A stretch of 64,000 nucleotides of DNA from Syntrophorhabdaceae bacterium (GTDB lineage: Bacteria; Desulfobacterota; Syntrophorhabdia; Syntrophorhabdales; Syntrophorhabdaceae). Numbering within the stretch: the first letter of the stretch is position 1; each line of letters starts with the position of its first letter. Positions 16,416 to 26,299 of the stretch are shown here, in pieces. Location: positions 84,527 through 148,526 of the forward strand of contig JAQVWF010000002.1 of NCBI GenBank assembly GCA_028698615.1. The letters are read 5' to 3'. The notes below the pieces were generated by a model. That model was not told the origin of the DNA and did not search any database. It saw only the letters and a program-made list of their open reading frames with translations. Made by a program: the position numbers and the translations under genes.

Positions 16416-19400
16416 ATGAACCAGCGAAAAAATCGATTCTTCATCACCTATTTCTTGACTTCTCTTTTTGTTTTCCTGCTGTTATTCCCGGCGCTCTCCA
16501 GGACCGCATCCGGCAAAGAGACCGTGGACCCGTATCATCTGTGGCACCTGTTTACGGGGTCGGCCAGGACGGGAGGGGAGCATCTTAGTGCCGTTGCGGT
16601 CGATGACGATGGGAACATCTTCATCGCGGCGGAAGGCCTCAAGTGGAGTGGGTTCCAGGAGACCGATCCGAATTACGGCAGTCCCGGCCAGCCGCTGCAC
16701 TGGCATTCGGGCAACGCCGACAACAACAAGGACATCCTGGTGGTCAAGTTTGGCCCCGACGGCGAATTCAAGTGGTACACCTACTACGGAGGATTCGAAG
16801 AGGACACTGTCAGGGGCATGACCATAGTCGATGGCAGGCTCTATATCACGGGCACAAGCAGGGACAACTGGGGCGGGCCCAACAATGAGTCAGCGGTAAA
16901 TCAGCATTCCAGAGCGATAGTGTATTACGTGAGGGATGGTGTCGGGGGTGGATACGGTCATGACTATAAGTATTATTCTGGCGACATCTACGCCCTCGCC
17001 CTTAATGCTGATAGCGGTGGGTACCTGTGGCACACGTTCCATGGGGAATCCAAGTGGAATGAAGAGGTTTACGGCATTGCCGCCGATAAAGAACGCGTGT
17101 TCCTGGTTGGAAAGGCCGATGCCGAGTTCTTCGGATGCTGGCCCAAAATGTCAGGAAGCGAGTTAACCCAGTATGTTACAGAAGACGACATGGAAAGGGT
17201 CGAGAGGCTCTGCCAACCGACGCGGGCCTACCAGGGCGGAAACGATGCATGGGCCATGACGCTCAGAGCAAGTGACGGAGGATGGGTCAAACACACCTTT
17301 CTCGGCAGCAGCGCCTCGGACGACTGGGGCGAAGCCATCGCCATCGACAAGGAAGGCTTTCCGGTTGTTGTCGGTTCCAGTAGTAAGCAGTGGAACTACG
17401 ACGACCATGTTCATTACAACGCTTCTCCCCGTAATTCCCATTCCGGCGGTTTCGATATGTTCGTTGCCCGCCTCGCCAGAAATGATCTTGAGTACCACTG
17501 GCATTCCTTCTTCGGCGGGACAGACGACGACTGGGCCACGGCGGTAGCGGTGGATGATAACAATAAATACTATCTCGCAGGATACAGCCAATCTAACTGG
17601 CCGGTGCACGATAACTGTCCGGTAGTTGACCATACTGTACCCGTTCCGGACTACGACTTTGTCGTCATGAAAACGGACAACGAAGGCCGCTACACATGGC
17701 ACACCTTCCGCGGCGGAGAGGGTACGGAGGATGTTCCCCACGCAATGTCTCTGAGCAGCGATGGTACTACGGTGTACGTGGCGGGAGAGGCCCGTGGTCC
17801 CTGGAGGAAATACAAATACGGCGACGGGAATCCCATTCATGGTTTCTCCGGTGACGTGGGCATTACCGACATGGCGATCCTCGGCCTTGACGCGAGCAGT
17901 GGCAGGAGCAGGTGGTACACCTTCTGGGGCGGTCTGGGTGCAGACAGGGCCTATTCCGTGGCGACAGATCCGACAACAGGTGGTATCGTTGTCGGGGGCA
18001 CCACTGATGTGTCGTGGAGGGGCGACAACAATGAAGAATCGAAATACACCTTCCCTAACAATGGCGATGCCGTTCTCAATCCCAACTTCGCCGTCCTGAA
18101 GCTGCGCAATTACAAGTTTGCCATCAACGCATCGGTTTCTGGAGGAAATGGCACCATCACACCGGCCGGCAAAACCCTGGTGAAGCCCGGTGCGGATCAG
18201 ACATTCACCTTCACGCCTAATCTGGGCTACGGTATTGCTCAGGTGATACTGGACGACAAGGCCCAGGATTGGTCAACAGACACCTACACTATCCCAAAAG
18301 TGGCTAGCGACCATACCATTAAGGTTGTTTTCAAGAGAAAGGATTACACGATCACGAGCAGCGCGGGCACGGGCGGCACCATCAACCCCGCCGGCAACCA
18401 GACCGTAGGCCGAGGCAGCAGCCGGCAGTTCACCGTGACGGCGAGTGAAGGCTATGTCATCGACACCCTGACAGTGGTCAAGGGCACAACGACAGAAACC
18501 ATAAAGGCGGCAGCAGACCAAACATCATACGCGTACACCTTCACGAACGTGACGGCGAACGGTTCAATCACCGCTACCTTCAAGACGAAGACTTACACGA
18601 TCACGAGCAGCGCGGGCACGGGCGGCACCATCAACCCCGCCGGCAACCAGATCGTAGGCCGAGGAGGCAACAGCCAGAAGTTCACGGTGACGGCCGGTGA
18701 CGGTTACGTCATCGACACCCTGACAGTGGTCAAGGGCACAACGACAGAAACCATAAAGGCGGCAGCAGACAAGGCATCATACACGTACCGCTTCATAGAC
18801 GTGACGGCGGACGGCTCCATCACCGCCAAATTCAAGCAATTCCACACCATCACGGCCACGGAGGGTAATGGCGGTAGCATGAGCCCCGAAGGGGACCAGA
18901 TTGTGGGGAACGGCAAGAATATCACGTTTACCATAACGGCCGATGTCACCAACGGTTATGTGATTGACACACTAGCCGTGGACGGAAACACTGTGACTGC
19001 GGCATCGGGCCAGAGTACGTATTCCTATCCCTTCACGAACGTGACACAGAATCACGCTATCAGCGTTACCTTCAAGAAACCACAGCACATCACTATTGCG
19101 GTCTCGGCAGGCCAGAACGGTACGATAAGCCCCGGGACGTCGCAGATGGAGCGGGACACCACGAAGACCTTCACGATAGCTGCCTCCGACGGTTATGGCA
19201 TTGACACCTTGACGGTGGACGGAAACGTCGTGGCCGGAGCGTCGGGAAGGAGCACATACACATATACCTTCGCGAAAGTAACTGAGGATCACACGATCAG
19301 CGCCACCTTCAAGGAGCAATCGATATTCACCATAAAAACCTGGCTGAGCACGGGTGGTACTATCAGTCCCAGGGAGAACACGACAGTCACTAAGGGCGGA

Positions 19401-20261
19401 AGCCAGTTATATACCATAGAAGCTGGTACCGGCTACGTGATAGCCAAACTAACAGTGGTCAAGGGCACAATCAGTGAAACCATAACGGCGGCAGCAGACC
19501 AAACATCATACGCGTACACCTTCACGAACGTGCAGGCGGACGGTTCAATCACCGTCAGCTTCAAGTCCACGGCGACCACCTACACGATCGACGCCTCCGC
19601 GGGCTCAAACGGCACCATCAGCCCCTCGGGTTCCGTATCGGTCACATCCGGCGGAAGCCAGACGTTTACCATATCAGCCCTTGATGGCTATGAGGTTGAG
19701 AACGTCCTGGTGGACAACCAGTCCCAGGGCGCAATAACGACCTACACCTTCACGAATGTGACGGCCAACCACACGATCACCGTCACCTTCAAGCAGAAAC
19801 CGGCGACCACCTACACGATCGACGCCTCCGCGGGCTCAAACGGCACCATCAGCCCCTCGGGTTCCGTATCGGTCACATCCGGCGGAAGCCAGACGTTCAC
19901 CATATCAGCCTCTAACGGTTATGAGGTCGCGGACGTCCTGGTGGACGGCCAGTCCCAGGGCGCAACAGCGACCTATACCTTCACGAACGTGACCGCCAAT
20001 CATACGATCAGCGTCACCTTCAAGAAGCCGGCCACAAAGTATACCATCACGGCAAGCGCCGAAGCAGGCGGCACCATCAGCCCAGATGGTGTCACTGAAG
20101 TCGACGCCCACGGAAGCCAGACATACACAATTTCGCCCGAGCTAGGTAAGGTGATAGACGCGGTGTGGGTGGACGGAGAAATGGAAGAGAATCCCGATGA
20201 ATCCTATACGTTCAATGATGTGACAGCGAATCACACGATCAGGGCTACTTTTAAAAACTGA
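16416..20261 (+). CDS. large exported protein: beta-propeller plus nine InlB-type repeats
   Basis: AAGGGGG precedes the ATG at 16416, giving 1281 residues. A signal peptide (residues 1-30) is followed by about 530 residues of SBBP-type propeller blades, each with FxGG...D..A.AVD...VVG-like elements (for example HSFFGGTDDDWATAVAVDD and YLAGYSQSNW). From about residue 568 to the end are nine repeats of about 75-83 residues, with the pattern YTITSSAGTGGTINPAGNQ, a GYVIDTL segment and a closing FTNVTANHTITVTFK. This matches the divergent InlB B-repeat family. No sorting signal or membrane anchor is visible, so it is a surface or secreted adhesin-like protein, possibly a substrate of the type II system encoded at 23364-34390 (inference). 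Confidence 0.85.
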   Translation: MNQRKNRFFITYFLTSLFVFLLLFPALSRTASGKETVDPYHLWHLFTGSARTGGEHLSAVAVDDDGNIFIAAEGLKWSGFQETDPNYGSPGQPLHWHSGNADNNKDILVVKFGPDGEFKWYTYYGGFEEDTVRGMTIVDGRLYITGTSRDNWGGPNNESAVNQHSRAIVYYVRDGVGGGYGHDYKYYSGDIYALALNADSGGYLWHTFHGESKWNEEVYGIAADKERVFLVGKADAEFFGCWPKMSGSELTQYVTEDDMERVERLCQPTRAYQGGNDAWAMTLRASDGGWVKHTFLGSSASDDWGEAIAIDKEGFPVVVGSSSKQWNYDDHVHYNASPRNSHSGGFDMFVARLARNDLEYHWHSFFGGTDDDWATAVAVDDNNKYYLAGYSQSNWPVHDNCPVVDHTVPVPDYDFVVMKTDNEGRYTWHTFRGGEGTEDVPHAMSLSSDGTTVYVAGEARGPWRKYKYGDGNPIHGFSGDVGITDMAILGLDASSGRSRWYTFWGGLGADRAYSVATDPTTGGIVVGGTTDVSWRGDNNEESKYTFPNNGDAVLNPNFAVLKLRNYKFAINASVSGGNGTITPAGKTLVKPGADQTFTFTPNLGYGIAQVILDDKAQDWSTDTYTIPKVASDHTIKVVFKRKDYTITSSAGTGGTINPAGNQTVGRGSSRQFTVTASEGYVIDTLTVVKGTTTETIKAAADQTSYAYTFTNVTANGSITATFKTKTYTITSSAGTGGTINPAGNQIVGRGGNSQKFTVTAGDGYVIDTLTVVKGTTTETIKAAADKASYTYRFIDVTADGSITAKFKQFHTITATEGNGGSMSPEGDQIVGNGKNITFTITADVTNGYVIDTLAVDGNTVTAASGQSTYSYPFTNVTQNHAISVTFKKPQHITIAVSAGQNGTISPGTSQMERDTTKTFTIAASDGYGIDTLTVDGNVVAGASGRSTYTYTFAKVTEDHTISATFKEQSIFTIKTWLSTGGTISPRENTTVTKGGSQLYTIEAGTGYVIAKLTVVKGTISETITAAADQTSYAYTFTNVQADGSITVSFKSTATTYTIDASAGSNGTISPSGSVSVTSGGSQTFTISALDGYEVENVLVDNQSQGAITTYTFTNVTANHTITVTFKQKPATTYTIDASAGSNGTISPSGSVSVTSGGSQTFTISASNGYEVADVLVDGQSQGATATYTFTNVTANHTISVTFKKPATKYTITASAEAGGTISPDGVTEVDAHGSQTYTISPELGKVIDAVWVDGEMEENPDESYTFNDVTANHTIRATFKN
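18344..18841 (+). repeat. tandem coding duplication, unit about 249 bp
   Basis: Two copies, starting at 18344 and 18593, are nearly identical at DNA level and encode repeats 2 and 3 of the large exported protein. The similarity exceeds that with other repeats, which indicates recent duplication or gene conversion. Confidence 0.85.
19571..20033 (+). repeat. tandem coding duplication, unit about 231 bp
   Basis: Copies starting at 19571 and 19802 share long identical stretches and encode repeats 7 and 8 of the same protein. This is a second, independent recent duplication with a different unit length. Confidence 0.85.
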
Positions 20262-20292
20262 GGGTCCGGGCATATGACAATGGAGATATGAA

Positions 20293-20328
20293 AACGAAAG
20301 AGGATGGAGCGATTCATCCTCTTTCGTT
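20293..20328. terminator. strong hairpin between the two exported-protein genes
   Basis: A 14-bp perfect stem (AACGAAAGAGGATG with CATCCTCTTTCGTT) encloses an 8-base loop. There is no long T tract, only TTCC after the stem, so it may act as a terminator or an mRNA stabiliser. Confidence 0.6.
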
Positions 20329-20376
20329 CCACTTCATCTCGTTACAGCGAAGGATATTAAAGGAAAAGGTGAATTT

Positions 20377-23055
20377 ATGAAGATGAGAATACCATTTAAG
20401 AAAGGCATGGTCTGCGGTGTATCACTCCTTATGCTTGCGGCACCATGCATTGTAAAACCATCCCTTGCGGAGGTTGTAATAGACGACTCCCGCACAGCAG
20501 GCATAGTCCTCGAGAATGAGACAAACACTGCTGCTAACCAGACGAACGCCACCGTCAAATCCGGGGCATCCGTGACGGCTGAAACCGGGAAGTACGCTAT
20601 CCTTGGAAAGACCGGCGGATGGAATATAACCGTGGAGAAGGGCGCAACCGTCGCAAGAACCGGTACTTACGCTAACGGGATCTGGTTAAATCCTGACGGT
20701 GATTCGACAAAGGCCGATTTGAACGGCAACGTCACCAACAGGGGGACAATACAAGCAACTGGAAGCGCTATACAACTGGGTGCAGGCACCGTGGTCAATG
20801 AGAAAGAGGCAGTCATTTCATCAAAAAACAATTATGGTGTGCAGACAACTGGTGGTCCTTCCACGGTCATCAACGAAGGTAGTATCGTCGGCAGGGTTTC
20901 TGGTGTATCGATGGACGGGTCTAGTGCCAACACCTTGATCAACAAGGAAACTGGGACCATCGGCGACTTCGACACGAGCTCCTACGGTGTTCGAATCGCC
21001 GGCACCGTAGAGAATGAAGGTCTTATTGTCGGGAATTCAGCGGTATACATGTTTAGTGAAGATAGCAGGTTGACCAATAAGAAGGGTGGTACCATCATCG
21101 GTAAAACAAACGGTATCTTGGGAATCGGCTCTATTGTCAACGAAGAGGGTGCGACGATAAAGGGATCCACGATGGGAGTCGATACTATAGGAGATAGCAG
21201 TGTTAGTAACGCCGGTACGATAGAGGGTGCCACGGGAATTAGGTTCCGGGGCTCTGAGGGCGATAATATTCTCGACAATAGAGGCACTATCATCGGAACA
21301 TCCGGCAACGCTGTGCTCATGGGGGCCGACAACGACACTGCCTATCTCCGTAACGGCTCCGACATAACGGGCAACGTGGATGCTGACAATTCGGCTGATT
21401 CCAGCATTGTTTCAGGTACCGACGATACAGTCTACCTCACCGGCTCGGGCGAGATAAAGAACGGCACCCTCCTCAACTTCGAGACCATAGAGAAGTCCGG
21501 GGACGGCACCTGGAGCCTGGGCGGAGACCTCTCGAGCGGCAACAGCATATCGGTCCTCGGCGGCGTGCTCAAGGCGAGCGGTGTCTACACGCATGAGGCG
21601 GGCGCAACCTACACGGTGGGAGCTGGCTCCAACGGCAAGGCCGGGAAGATAACGGCCGACACGGCGACACTGAACGGAGGCGCTGTATCCGTTGTGAGCA
21701 AGGGTCTCAAAGGGGGCACACACACCATAGTCGAGACGACAAACGGTCTTACCGGCACCTTCGACTCGGTGACGTCAGACTCGAAGTACAGGGAGATGTC
21801 CCTTGCCTATGACGCAAAGAACAGCTACCTCAACATGAAATCCAATTTCAAGAAGGCAGGGGCCACGGGCACAAGGGGCAATGTGGCGTCGGCAATCGAC
21901 GACGCCTACGGCAATTCCTCCTCCGACGACATGGTCACCGTTGTCGATGAGTTGTTTTCTCTCGACGACGGTGCTCTCAACTCTGCCATCGACCAGATAT
22001 CGGGAACGACTCACAGCGTATCGGCAACGGTCGCTCCTGTAAAGCAGGGGAGCTTCTATCAGAACCTCTTCGGCCGTACCGGCGGTGCCACGACGGGCCT
22101 TGGCTTCCTCGGGCTCAACGACCGCCAGTCCGATCCCCTGACGATGCTTGCATCGGGGGGCCCGGTGGCAAACGACGCAGGGTTTTCCCTGACAAGGGCC
22201 GGGCAGAAGCTGCCCTACGGAATGTGGATCAAAGGGTACAGCGTGATGGGCAACCGCCACGGCGGCGACACGGGCTCCCGCTATGACTACACCATCGGCG
22301 GCGCCATCGCAGGTTTCGACTACCTCATCAATCCCAACATCCGGGCCGGCGTGGCCGTCGGGTATTCGAAGACCAGCGTCGACATGAAACAGCTTCAGGA
22401 CAACTCCGATGTTGAAAGCTTCCAGGGGGCACTGTACGGCTCCTACGTCCCGACGAGCAAGCTGTGGTATGTGGACGCGGCGTTCGCGTACAGCAAGAAC
22501 AGCTACGAGACGAAACGCTATCTCACCTTCGGCAACATCTATCGGGTGGCCCGTGGCTCCTATGACGGAAGCGACATATCGGGCTACCTGGAGGGCGGCT
22601 ACAAGGTGCCCATCTTCGGCGGCATCACCGCAACGCCCCTTGTTTCCTTCCTTGCCATGAGGAACCATACGGACAGCTTTACGGAAACAGGCGCCGGTTC
22701 AGTAAATCTCGAAACCGGCAGTAACAATACCGATTCCTACCAGAGCGGCCTGGGTGTGAAGCTCTCCCGGGAGTTCAAGGCGGCAAAAGACTTCACCTTT
22801 ACCCCCGAATTTGGGGCCAAATGGCTTCACGAGTTCGGCGACACAGAAGCGAACATCAACGCCCGGTTCGCAGGCGAAACGGCAGGCTCCTTCGTCATTG
22901 CCTCCGATACAACGGAAAGAGACACGGGCGTTTTCTCCCTGAACCTCACGGGAAAGAAAGGCGACATGCTTAACTTCTTCGTAGGCTATGATCTGGGCAT
23001 CACGAATGACCAGATAAGCCACGGCTTCACGGGGGGACTGAGGCTTAATTGGTAA
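20377..23055 (+). CDS. type V autotransporter (passenger plus beta-barrel)
   Basis: The 892-residue protein has an N-terminal signal peptide (ending near PSLAEV) and a passenger of about 340 residues rich in V.N.GTI.G turns (TVENEGLIVGN, SNAGTIEGATGIRF), typical of a right-handed beta helix. A linker is followed by an autotransporter barrel (about 620-892; GMWIKGYSVMGNRHGG) ending in the aromatic C-terminal signature LRLNW needed by the Bam complex. The barrel secretes the passenger across the outer membrane. AAAGGAAAAGG lies before the ATG. By eye the passenger segment (about 20500-21330) is richer in A/T than the barrel segment, suggesting passenger exchange. Confidence 0.92.
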   Translation: MKMRIPFKKGMVCGVSLLMLAAPCIVKPSLAEVVIDDSRTAGIVLENETNTAANQTNATVKSGASVTAETGKYAILGKTGGWNITVEKGATVARTGTYANGIWLNPDGDSTKADLNGNVTNRGTIQATGSAIQLGAGTVVNEKEAVISSKNNYGVQTTGGPSTVINEGSIVGRVSGVSMDGSSANTLINKETGTIGDFDTSSYGVRIAGTVENEGLIVGNSAVYMFSEDSRLTNKKGGTIIGKTNGILGIGSIVNEEGATIKGSTMGVDTIGDSSVSNAGTIEGATGIRFRGSEGDNILDNRGTIIGTSGNAVLMGADNDTAYLRNGSDITGNVDADNSADSSIVSGTDDTVYLTGSGEIKNGTLLNFETIEKSGDGTWSLGGDLSSGNSISVLGGVLKASGVYTHEAGATYTVGAGSNGKAGKITADTATLNGGAVSVVSKGLKGGTHTIVETTNGLTGTFDSVTSDSKYREMSLAYDAKNSYLNMKSNFKKAGATGTRGNVASAIDDAYGNSSSDDMVTVVDELFSLDDGALNSAIDQISGTTHSVSATVAPVKQGSFYQNLFGRTGGATTGLGFLGLNDRQSDPLTMLASGGPVANDAGFSLTRAGQKLPYGMWIKGYSVMGNRHGGDTGSRYDYTIGGAIAGFDYLINPNIRAGVAVGYSKTSVDMKQLQDNSDVESFQGALYGSYVPTSKLWYVDAAFAYSKNSYETKRYLTFGNIYRVARGSYDGSDISGYLEGGYKVPIFGGITATPLVSFLAMRNHTDSFTETGAGSVNLETGSNNTDSYQSGLGVKLSREFKAAKDFTFTPEFGAKWLHEFGDTEANINARFAGETAGSFVIASDTTERDTGVFSLNLTGKKGDMLNFFVGYDLGITNDQISHGFTGGLRLNW

Positions 23056-23131
23056 AAGAGTGGTAACAGGTCATGGGTGACGGGTAACAGGAAAACCTGT
23101 CAAGCTTAGCCGATGACCGGATAATAGAGCA

Positions 23132-23170
23132 GACAAGGGGTGGCCCGAGAGCCGCCCCTTGTCGTTTCTT
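23132..23170 (+). terminator. rho-independent terminator after the autotransporter gene
   Basis: GACAAGGGGTGGC pairs with GCCGCCCCTTGTC (one mismatch) around CCGAGA and is followed by a T-rich tract (GTTTCTTT). Confidence 0.8.
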
Positions 23171-23281
23171 TCCGTCCTTCGAGGACTCTATCATGCGCTG
23201 TCCAACGTGATCCGAATGTGACAGGCCATTGGTGGCCGGGTGGTCTTGCAGAGTGGCAGGGCAGGGGGGATTACAGTCTTT

Positions 23282-23311
23282 CCTGGGTCCCGGCCTTTGC
23301 CGTGACGACGG
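23282..23311 (-). repeat. degenerate REP-like palindrome
   Basis: This stretch resembles a worn copy of the repeat at 29493-29522 in the opposite orientation (shared CCTGG, CCCGGCCT, GCCG and GACG blocks). It lies in the 308-base gap between the autotransporter and gspG genes. Apart from this and the terminator at 23132, nothing else was seen in the gap. Confidence 0.4.
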
Positions 23312-23363
23312 AGGTAAATACAGGGAGCCCGAAGGTGAAAAGAGCCGAGATTGTCAGGATTGT

Positions 23364-23792
23364 CTATTCCCAATCGACCACGTCCTTGTCTTCACCCTCG
23401 CCGCCAGGTGTGCCGTCCCTTCCGTAGGAGTAGATGTCGAACTCTCCGTGGGAACCGGGGGACTGGTACTGGTAGGGTTTGCCCCAGGGGTCGTTGGGAA
23501 GGGCCTTCTTGAGATAAGGTCCTTCCCAGTTCTGCGCTCCTGGGTTTGTGACGAGGGCGCCGAGACCTTCCTGTGTTGTGGGGTAGCGACCTACGTCGAG
23601 GCGAAAATGGTCGAGCGTCTGGCCGAGAAGCTCGACCTGCGCCCTGGCCGCGGCCTGTTTGCCCTTGCCGAGCTTTGGAAAGACCTTGGGACCCACGAGG
23701 GCAACGAGGAGCCCCACGATGACCATGACCACGAGGAGCTCCACCAGTGTGAAACCGCGCCTGTCCCTGCAATATCCGTACTGAGTTTTCAT
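23364..23792 (-). CDS. gspG: type II secretion major pseudopilin GspG
   Basis: The ATG at 23792 follows GGGAGGATAC, giving 142 residues; the longer frame upstream is rejected. The prepilin peptidase site and helix are visible as RRGFTLVELLVVMVIVGLL with the conserved Glu5. The C-terminal part has the GspG signatures GRYPTTQEGLGALV, DPWGKPYQYQSPG and IYSYGRDGTPGGEGEDKD, the calcium-binding loop. GspG polymerises into the periplasmic pseudopilus. It is encoded divergently from gspD and the rest of the operon, which is unusual. The roughly 290-bp region between them must hold both promoters. Confidence 0.95.
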   Translation of the reverse strand: MKTQYGYCRDRRGFTLVELLVVMVIVGLLVALVGPKVFPKLGKGKQAAARAQVELLGQTLDHFRLDVGRYPTTQEGLGALVTNPGAQNWEGPYLKKALPNDPWGKPYQYQSPGSHGEFDIYSYGRDGTPGGEGEDKDVVDWE

Positions 23793-24085
23793 GTATCCTC
23801 CCTGTCTGCCGTGAAATGATGCCGGCAGTTTTACTTTTGGAAAGAGATTAATCCGGCACCTCTTTTTTGTCACTACCCCCGGCGGCTCGTTCATCACATT
23901 TTCGGGCATGATGGTACTATTCCGGGATTTGACTCACACCATGGCCGTTGCAGGCATCGGTTTGCAGGGGTACCGGCCTTCTTAGAACCGTAATCGGTCC
24001 GGTTTATCCCATTAGGATGTGAACTGATGTCGCATAACCTTAGAATCCTATTGGTCTCGCAAAAACTCCGGTGGGTGATGGATCA

Positions 24086-26299
24086 ATGATGACAAATTGC
24101 GGAAAGCTCGTATTCTTCGGGTGCCTCTTTTTCACGCTGACGGTGAGTCCTTCGTATGGGGACGACAACCCGCGAACGGCAATCCCCCGGCAGGTATCGC
24201 AGCACAATGGGGCAACAGAGGGTCCATCATCAACGGGTCCGCTCGCGACGCAGCCATCTGAAAAGGCTAAAAAGCTGACGGCAAGGGCGTCCAGCCCCGT
24301 CAGCCTCTCCTTTGATGATGCCGATATGTACCAGGTCATCCAGACCGTTTTCGGTGAGATCCTGAGGGTCAATTATGTTGTGGACCAGAGGGTGAAGGGA
24401 CGGGTCACGTTCCGTTCCGTGACTCCTATTGAGGGCGACCGGGTGCTTTCAGTCATGGAGGTCATTCTGAGGCTTAACGGAGTGGGTGTTGTGGAAGAAG
24501 GCGATCTCTACAGGATCGTTCCGATCAGCGACGTCGCCAGGGAACCCGCGGAGGTGACCGTCGGCAGAGATCCGGATTCCATCGAGGTCCAGGGCAAATC
24601 CATCATACGTGTCGTGCCTGTCATGTACAGTCAATCGGCGGAGATCATCAAACTTATCACGCCCTTCCTGACGACAACCGCCGTGGTCATCGATGTGTCC
24701 AGCATCAATCACATCATGCTCGTAGACACCGACGCGAACGTAAAGAGACTGCTCAAGCTCATCGATCTTTTCGACAGCGAACAAACAAGAAAAAAGAAGC
24801 CCCAGGTTTTTGTCTACCATGTCCAGAACAGCAAGGCCAAAGATATAGCGAACATTCTGCAGCAGGTCTTCCTTTCCTCCGGACGGGGCGGCGCGGCAAA
24901 CCCACCCCTTGCTGCGTCGCCTTCCGCCTCCCCGAAAACGTCCGCTTCGAAAGAGTCTCCGGTCGCGGCGGCACGCAGTGCCCTGGGTGGATTGTCCGGA
25001 TCGGATTCCCACATGGGAGAGGGCCTTGTATCTCCCATAACGAAGATCATCGCCGAGGAGAACCTCAACTCCCTTGTTATCCTCAGCTCACCCGAGGATT
25101 ATGAGGTCATCAAGGAGGCCATCCGCCGCGTCGATATTATCCCGAGACAGGTCGTTATCGAAGGTGTGATTGCGGAGATATCCCTGAAGGACGACCTGAA
25201 GCTGGGTGTTTCCTGGGCCCTTCAGTTCTCGCCGGGCGGCATGAACGGTGTGTTGGGGGCGTTGGACGGCACCGTCGGATTCGACGTGCCAGGCGCTACA
25301 TCCACGAGCACTACAGACAGCGGCACCTTCAACTTCGCGGGGACGGTGGGGGGAGATTTCAAGGCGGTCATCGACATGCTTGCGACGCAATCAAAGGCAA
25401 AGCTCCTTGCCGTGCCGCGCATACTCGTAACGGATAACAAGGAGGCGCGCATCCAGGTGGGAGAGCAGGTTCCCATCGTGACAACGGAAACGATAGCGTC
25501 CACCACCACAGCCGCTCAGCGGACCATCCAGTACAAGGATATAGGTATCATCCTCAAGGTGAAGCCCCGCATCAACGAAGGCGGCCTCGTTACCCTCGAC
25601 CTTGCCCAGGAAGTCTCTTCCTACGACACGATCACCCTTTTCGACGGCGAGACGAACATCATCGTCAAGAAGACGGAGGCGACAACGAACCTTGTCGTCC
25701 AGGATGGTCAGACGGTCCTCATTGGAGGGCTTATCAGGGAGGACACATCGACGGCGCGATCGGGCATCCCCTACCTGAGCAAGATACCTCTTCTCGGCTA
25801 TCTCTTCGGCAGCACCACGGACGAGAACCACCGCAAGGAGTTGATCATACTCTTGACCCCGCGGGTCATCAAGAACCAGTGGGATGCCCGGAAGGCCACA
25901 TCCTCCTATGTTGACGATATAACGAAAACAGGCAAGGGAAAGCTGAAGAAGGAAGAGCTTATCCGCGACGTCCCGCAGGAGGAAAGGGACGGGAAAAAGG
26001 ACGAGGTGCGCAAGCAGCCCACGCCGGAACCGGTGCGGCAGATCAGGGAAGGGTTGGGAACGAAAAAGCATGAAATGATGCAATCGGAAGTCTCACCCGC
26101 GGCTGGTGATACCGTGGCGCAGCGGAACGGGGTACAAAAAACGCAGAAACAGAACCAGGTTCAGCAGAGTTCGAACAAAACGACGGAGAATGGGCAGAGC
26201 AAAGACCGGGAAGAACCTGAAGGCCCCCGGCCGCCGGGCCGCCCGGCAGTAAAAAAGCCGGCACCAGAGGCGGCGCCCGATGGCGGAGGAAAGTCGTGA
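24086..26299 (+). CDS. gspD: type II secretion secretin GspD
   Basis: This is the outer-membrane secretin, about 737 residues from ATG 24086 (a second ATG is at 24089). A signal peptide ends near SPSYGDD. An N0 domain (SLSFDDADMYQVIQTVFGEI) and N1-N3 domains follow; N3 holds a Ser/Ala/Pro-rich insertion (about 265-300). The secretin core has VPRILVTDNKEARIQVGEQV, the VxIGGL-type motif VLIGGLIRED and IPLLGYLFGS. The last roughly 110 residues are Lys/Glu/Pro-rich and without known structure; they could be an S-domain or pilotin-binding tail. Its stop overlaps the gspE start (GTGA). Confidence 0.95.
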   Translation: MMTNCGKLVFFGCLFFTLTVSPSYGDDNPRTAIPRQVSQHNGATEGPSSTGPLATQPSEKAKKLTARASSPVSLSFDDADMYQVIQTVFGEILRVNYVVDQRVKGRVTFRSVTPIEGDRVLSVMEVILRLNGVGVVEEGDLYRIVPISDVAREPAEVTVGRDPDSIEVQGKSIIRVVPVMYSQSAEIIKLITPFLTTTAVVIDVSSINHIMLVDTDANVKRLLKLIDLFDSEQTRKKKPQVFVYHVQNSKAKDIANILQQVFLSSGRGGAANPPLAASPSASPKTSASKESPVAAARSALGGLSGSDSHMGEGLVSPITKIIAEENLNSLVILSSPEDYEVIKEAIRRVDIIPRQVVIEGVIAEISLKDDLKLGVSWALQFSPGGMNGVLGALDGTVGFDVPGATSTSTTDSGTFNFAGTVGGDFKAVIDMLATQSKAKLLAVPRILVTDNKEARIQVGEQVPIVTTETIASTTTAAQRTIQYKDIGIILKVKPRINEGGLVTLDLAQEVSSYDTITLFDGETNIIVKKTEATTNLVVQDGQTVLIGGLIREDTSTARSGIPYLSKIPLLGYLFGSTTDENHRKELIILLTPRVIKNQWDARKATSSYVDDITKTGKGKLKKEELIRDVPQEERDGKKDEVRKQPTPEPVRQIREGLGTKKHEMMQSEVSPAAGDTVAQRNGVQKTQKQNQVQQSSNKTTENGQSKDREEPEGPRPPGRPAVKKPAPEAAPDGGGKS

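Noticed and set aside
18120..20260. Regular DNA repeats considered as a CRISPR array
   Set aside because: Units are 230-250 bp, in frame and coding for protein domains; there are no spacers.
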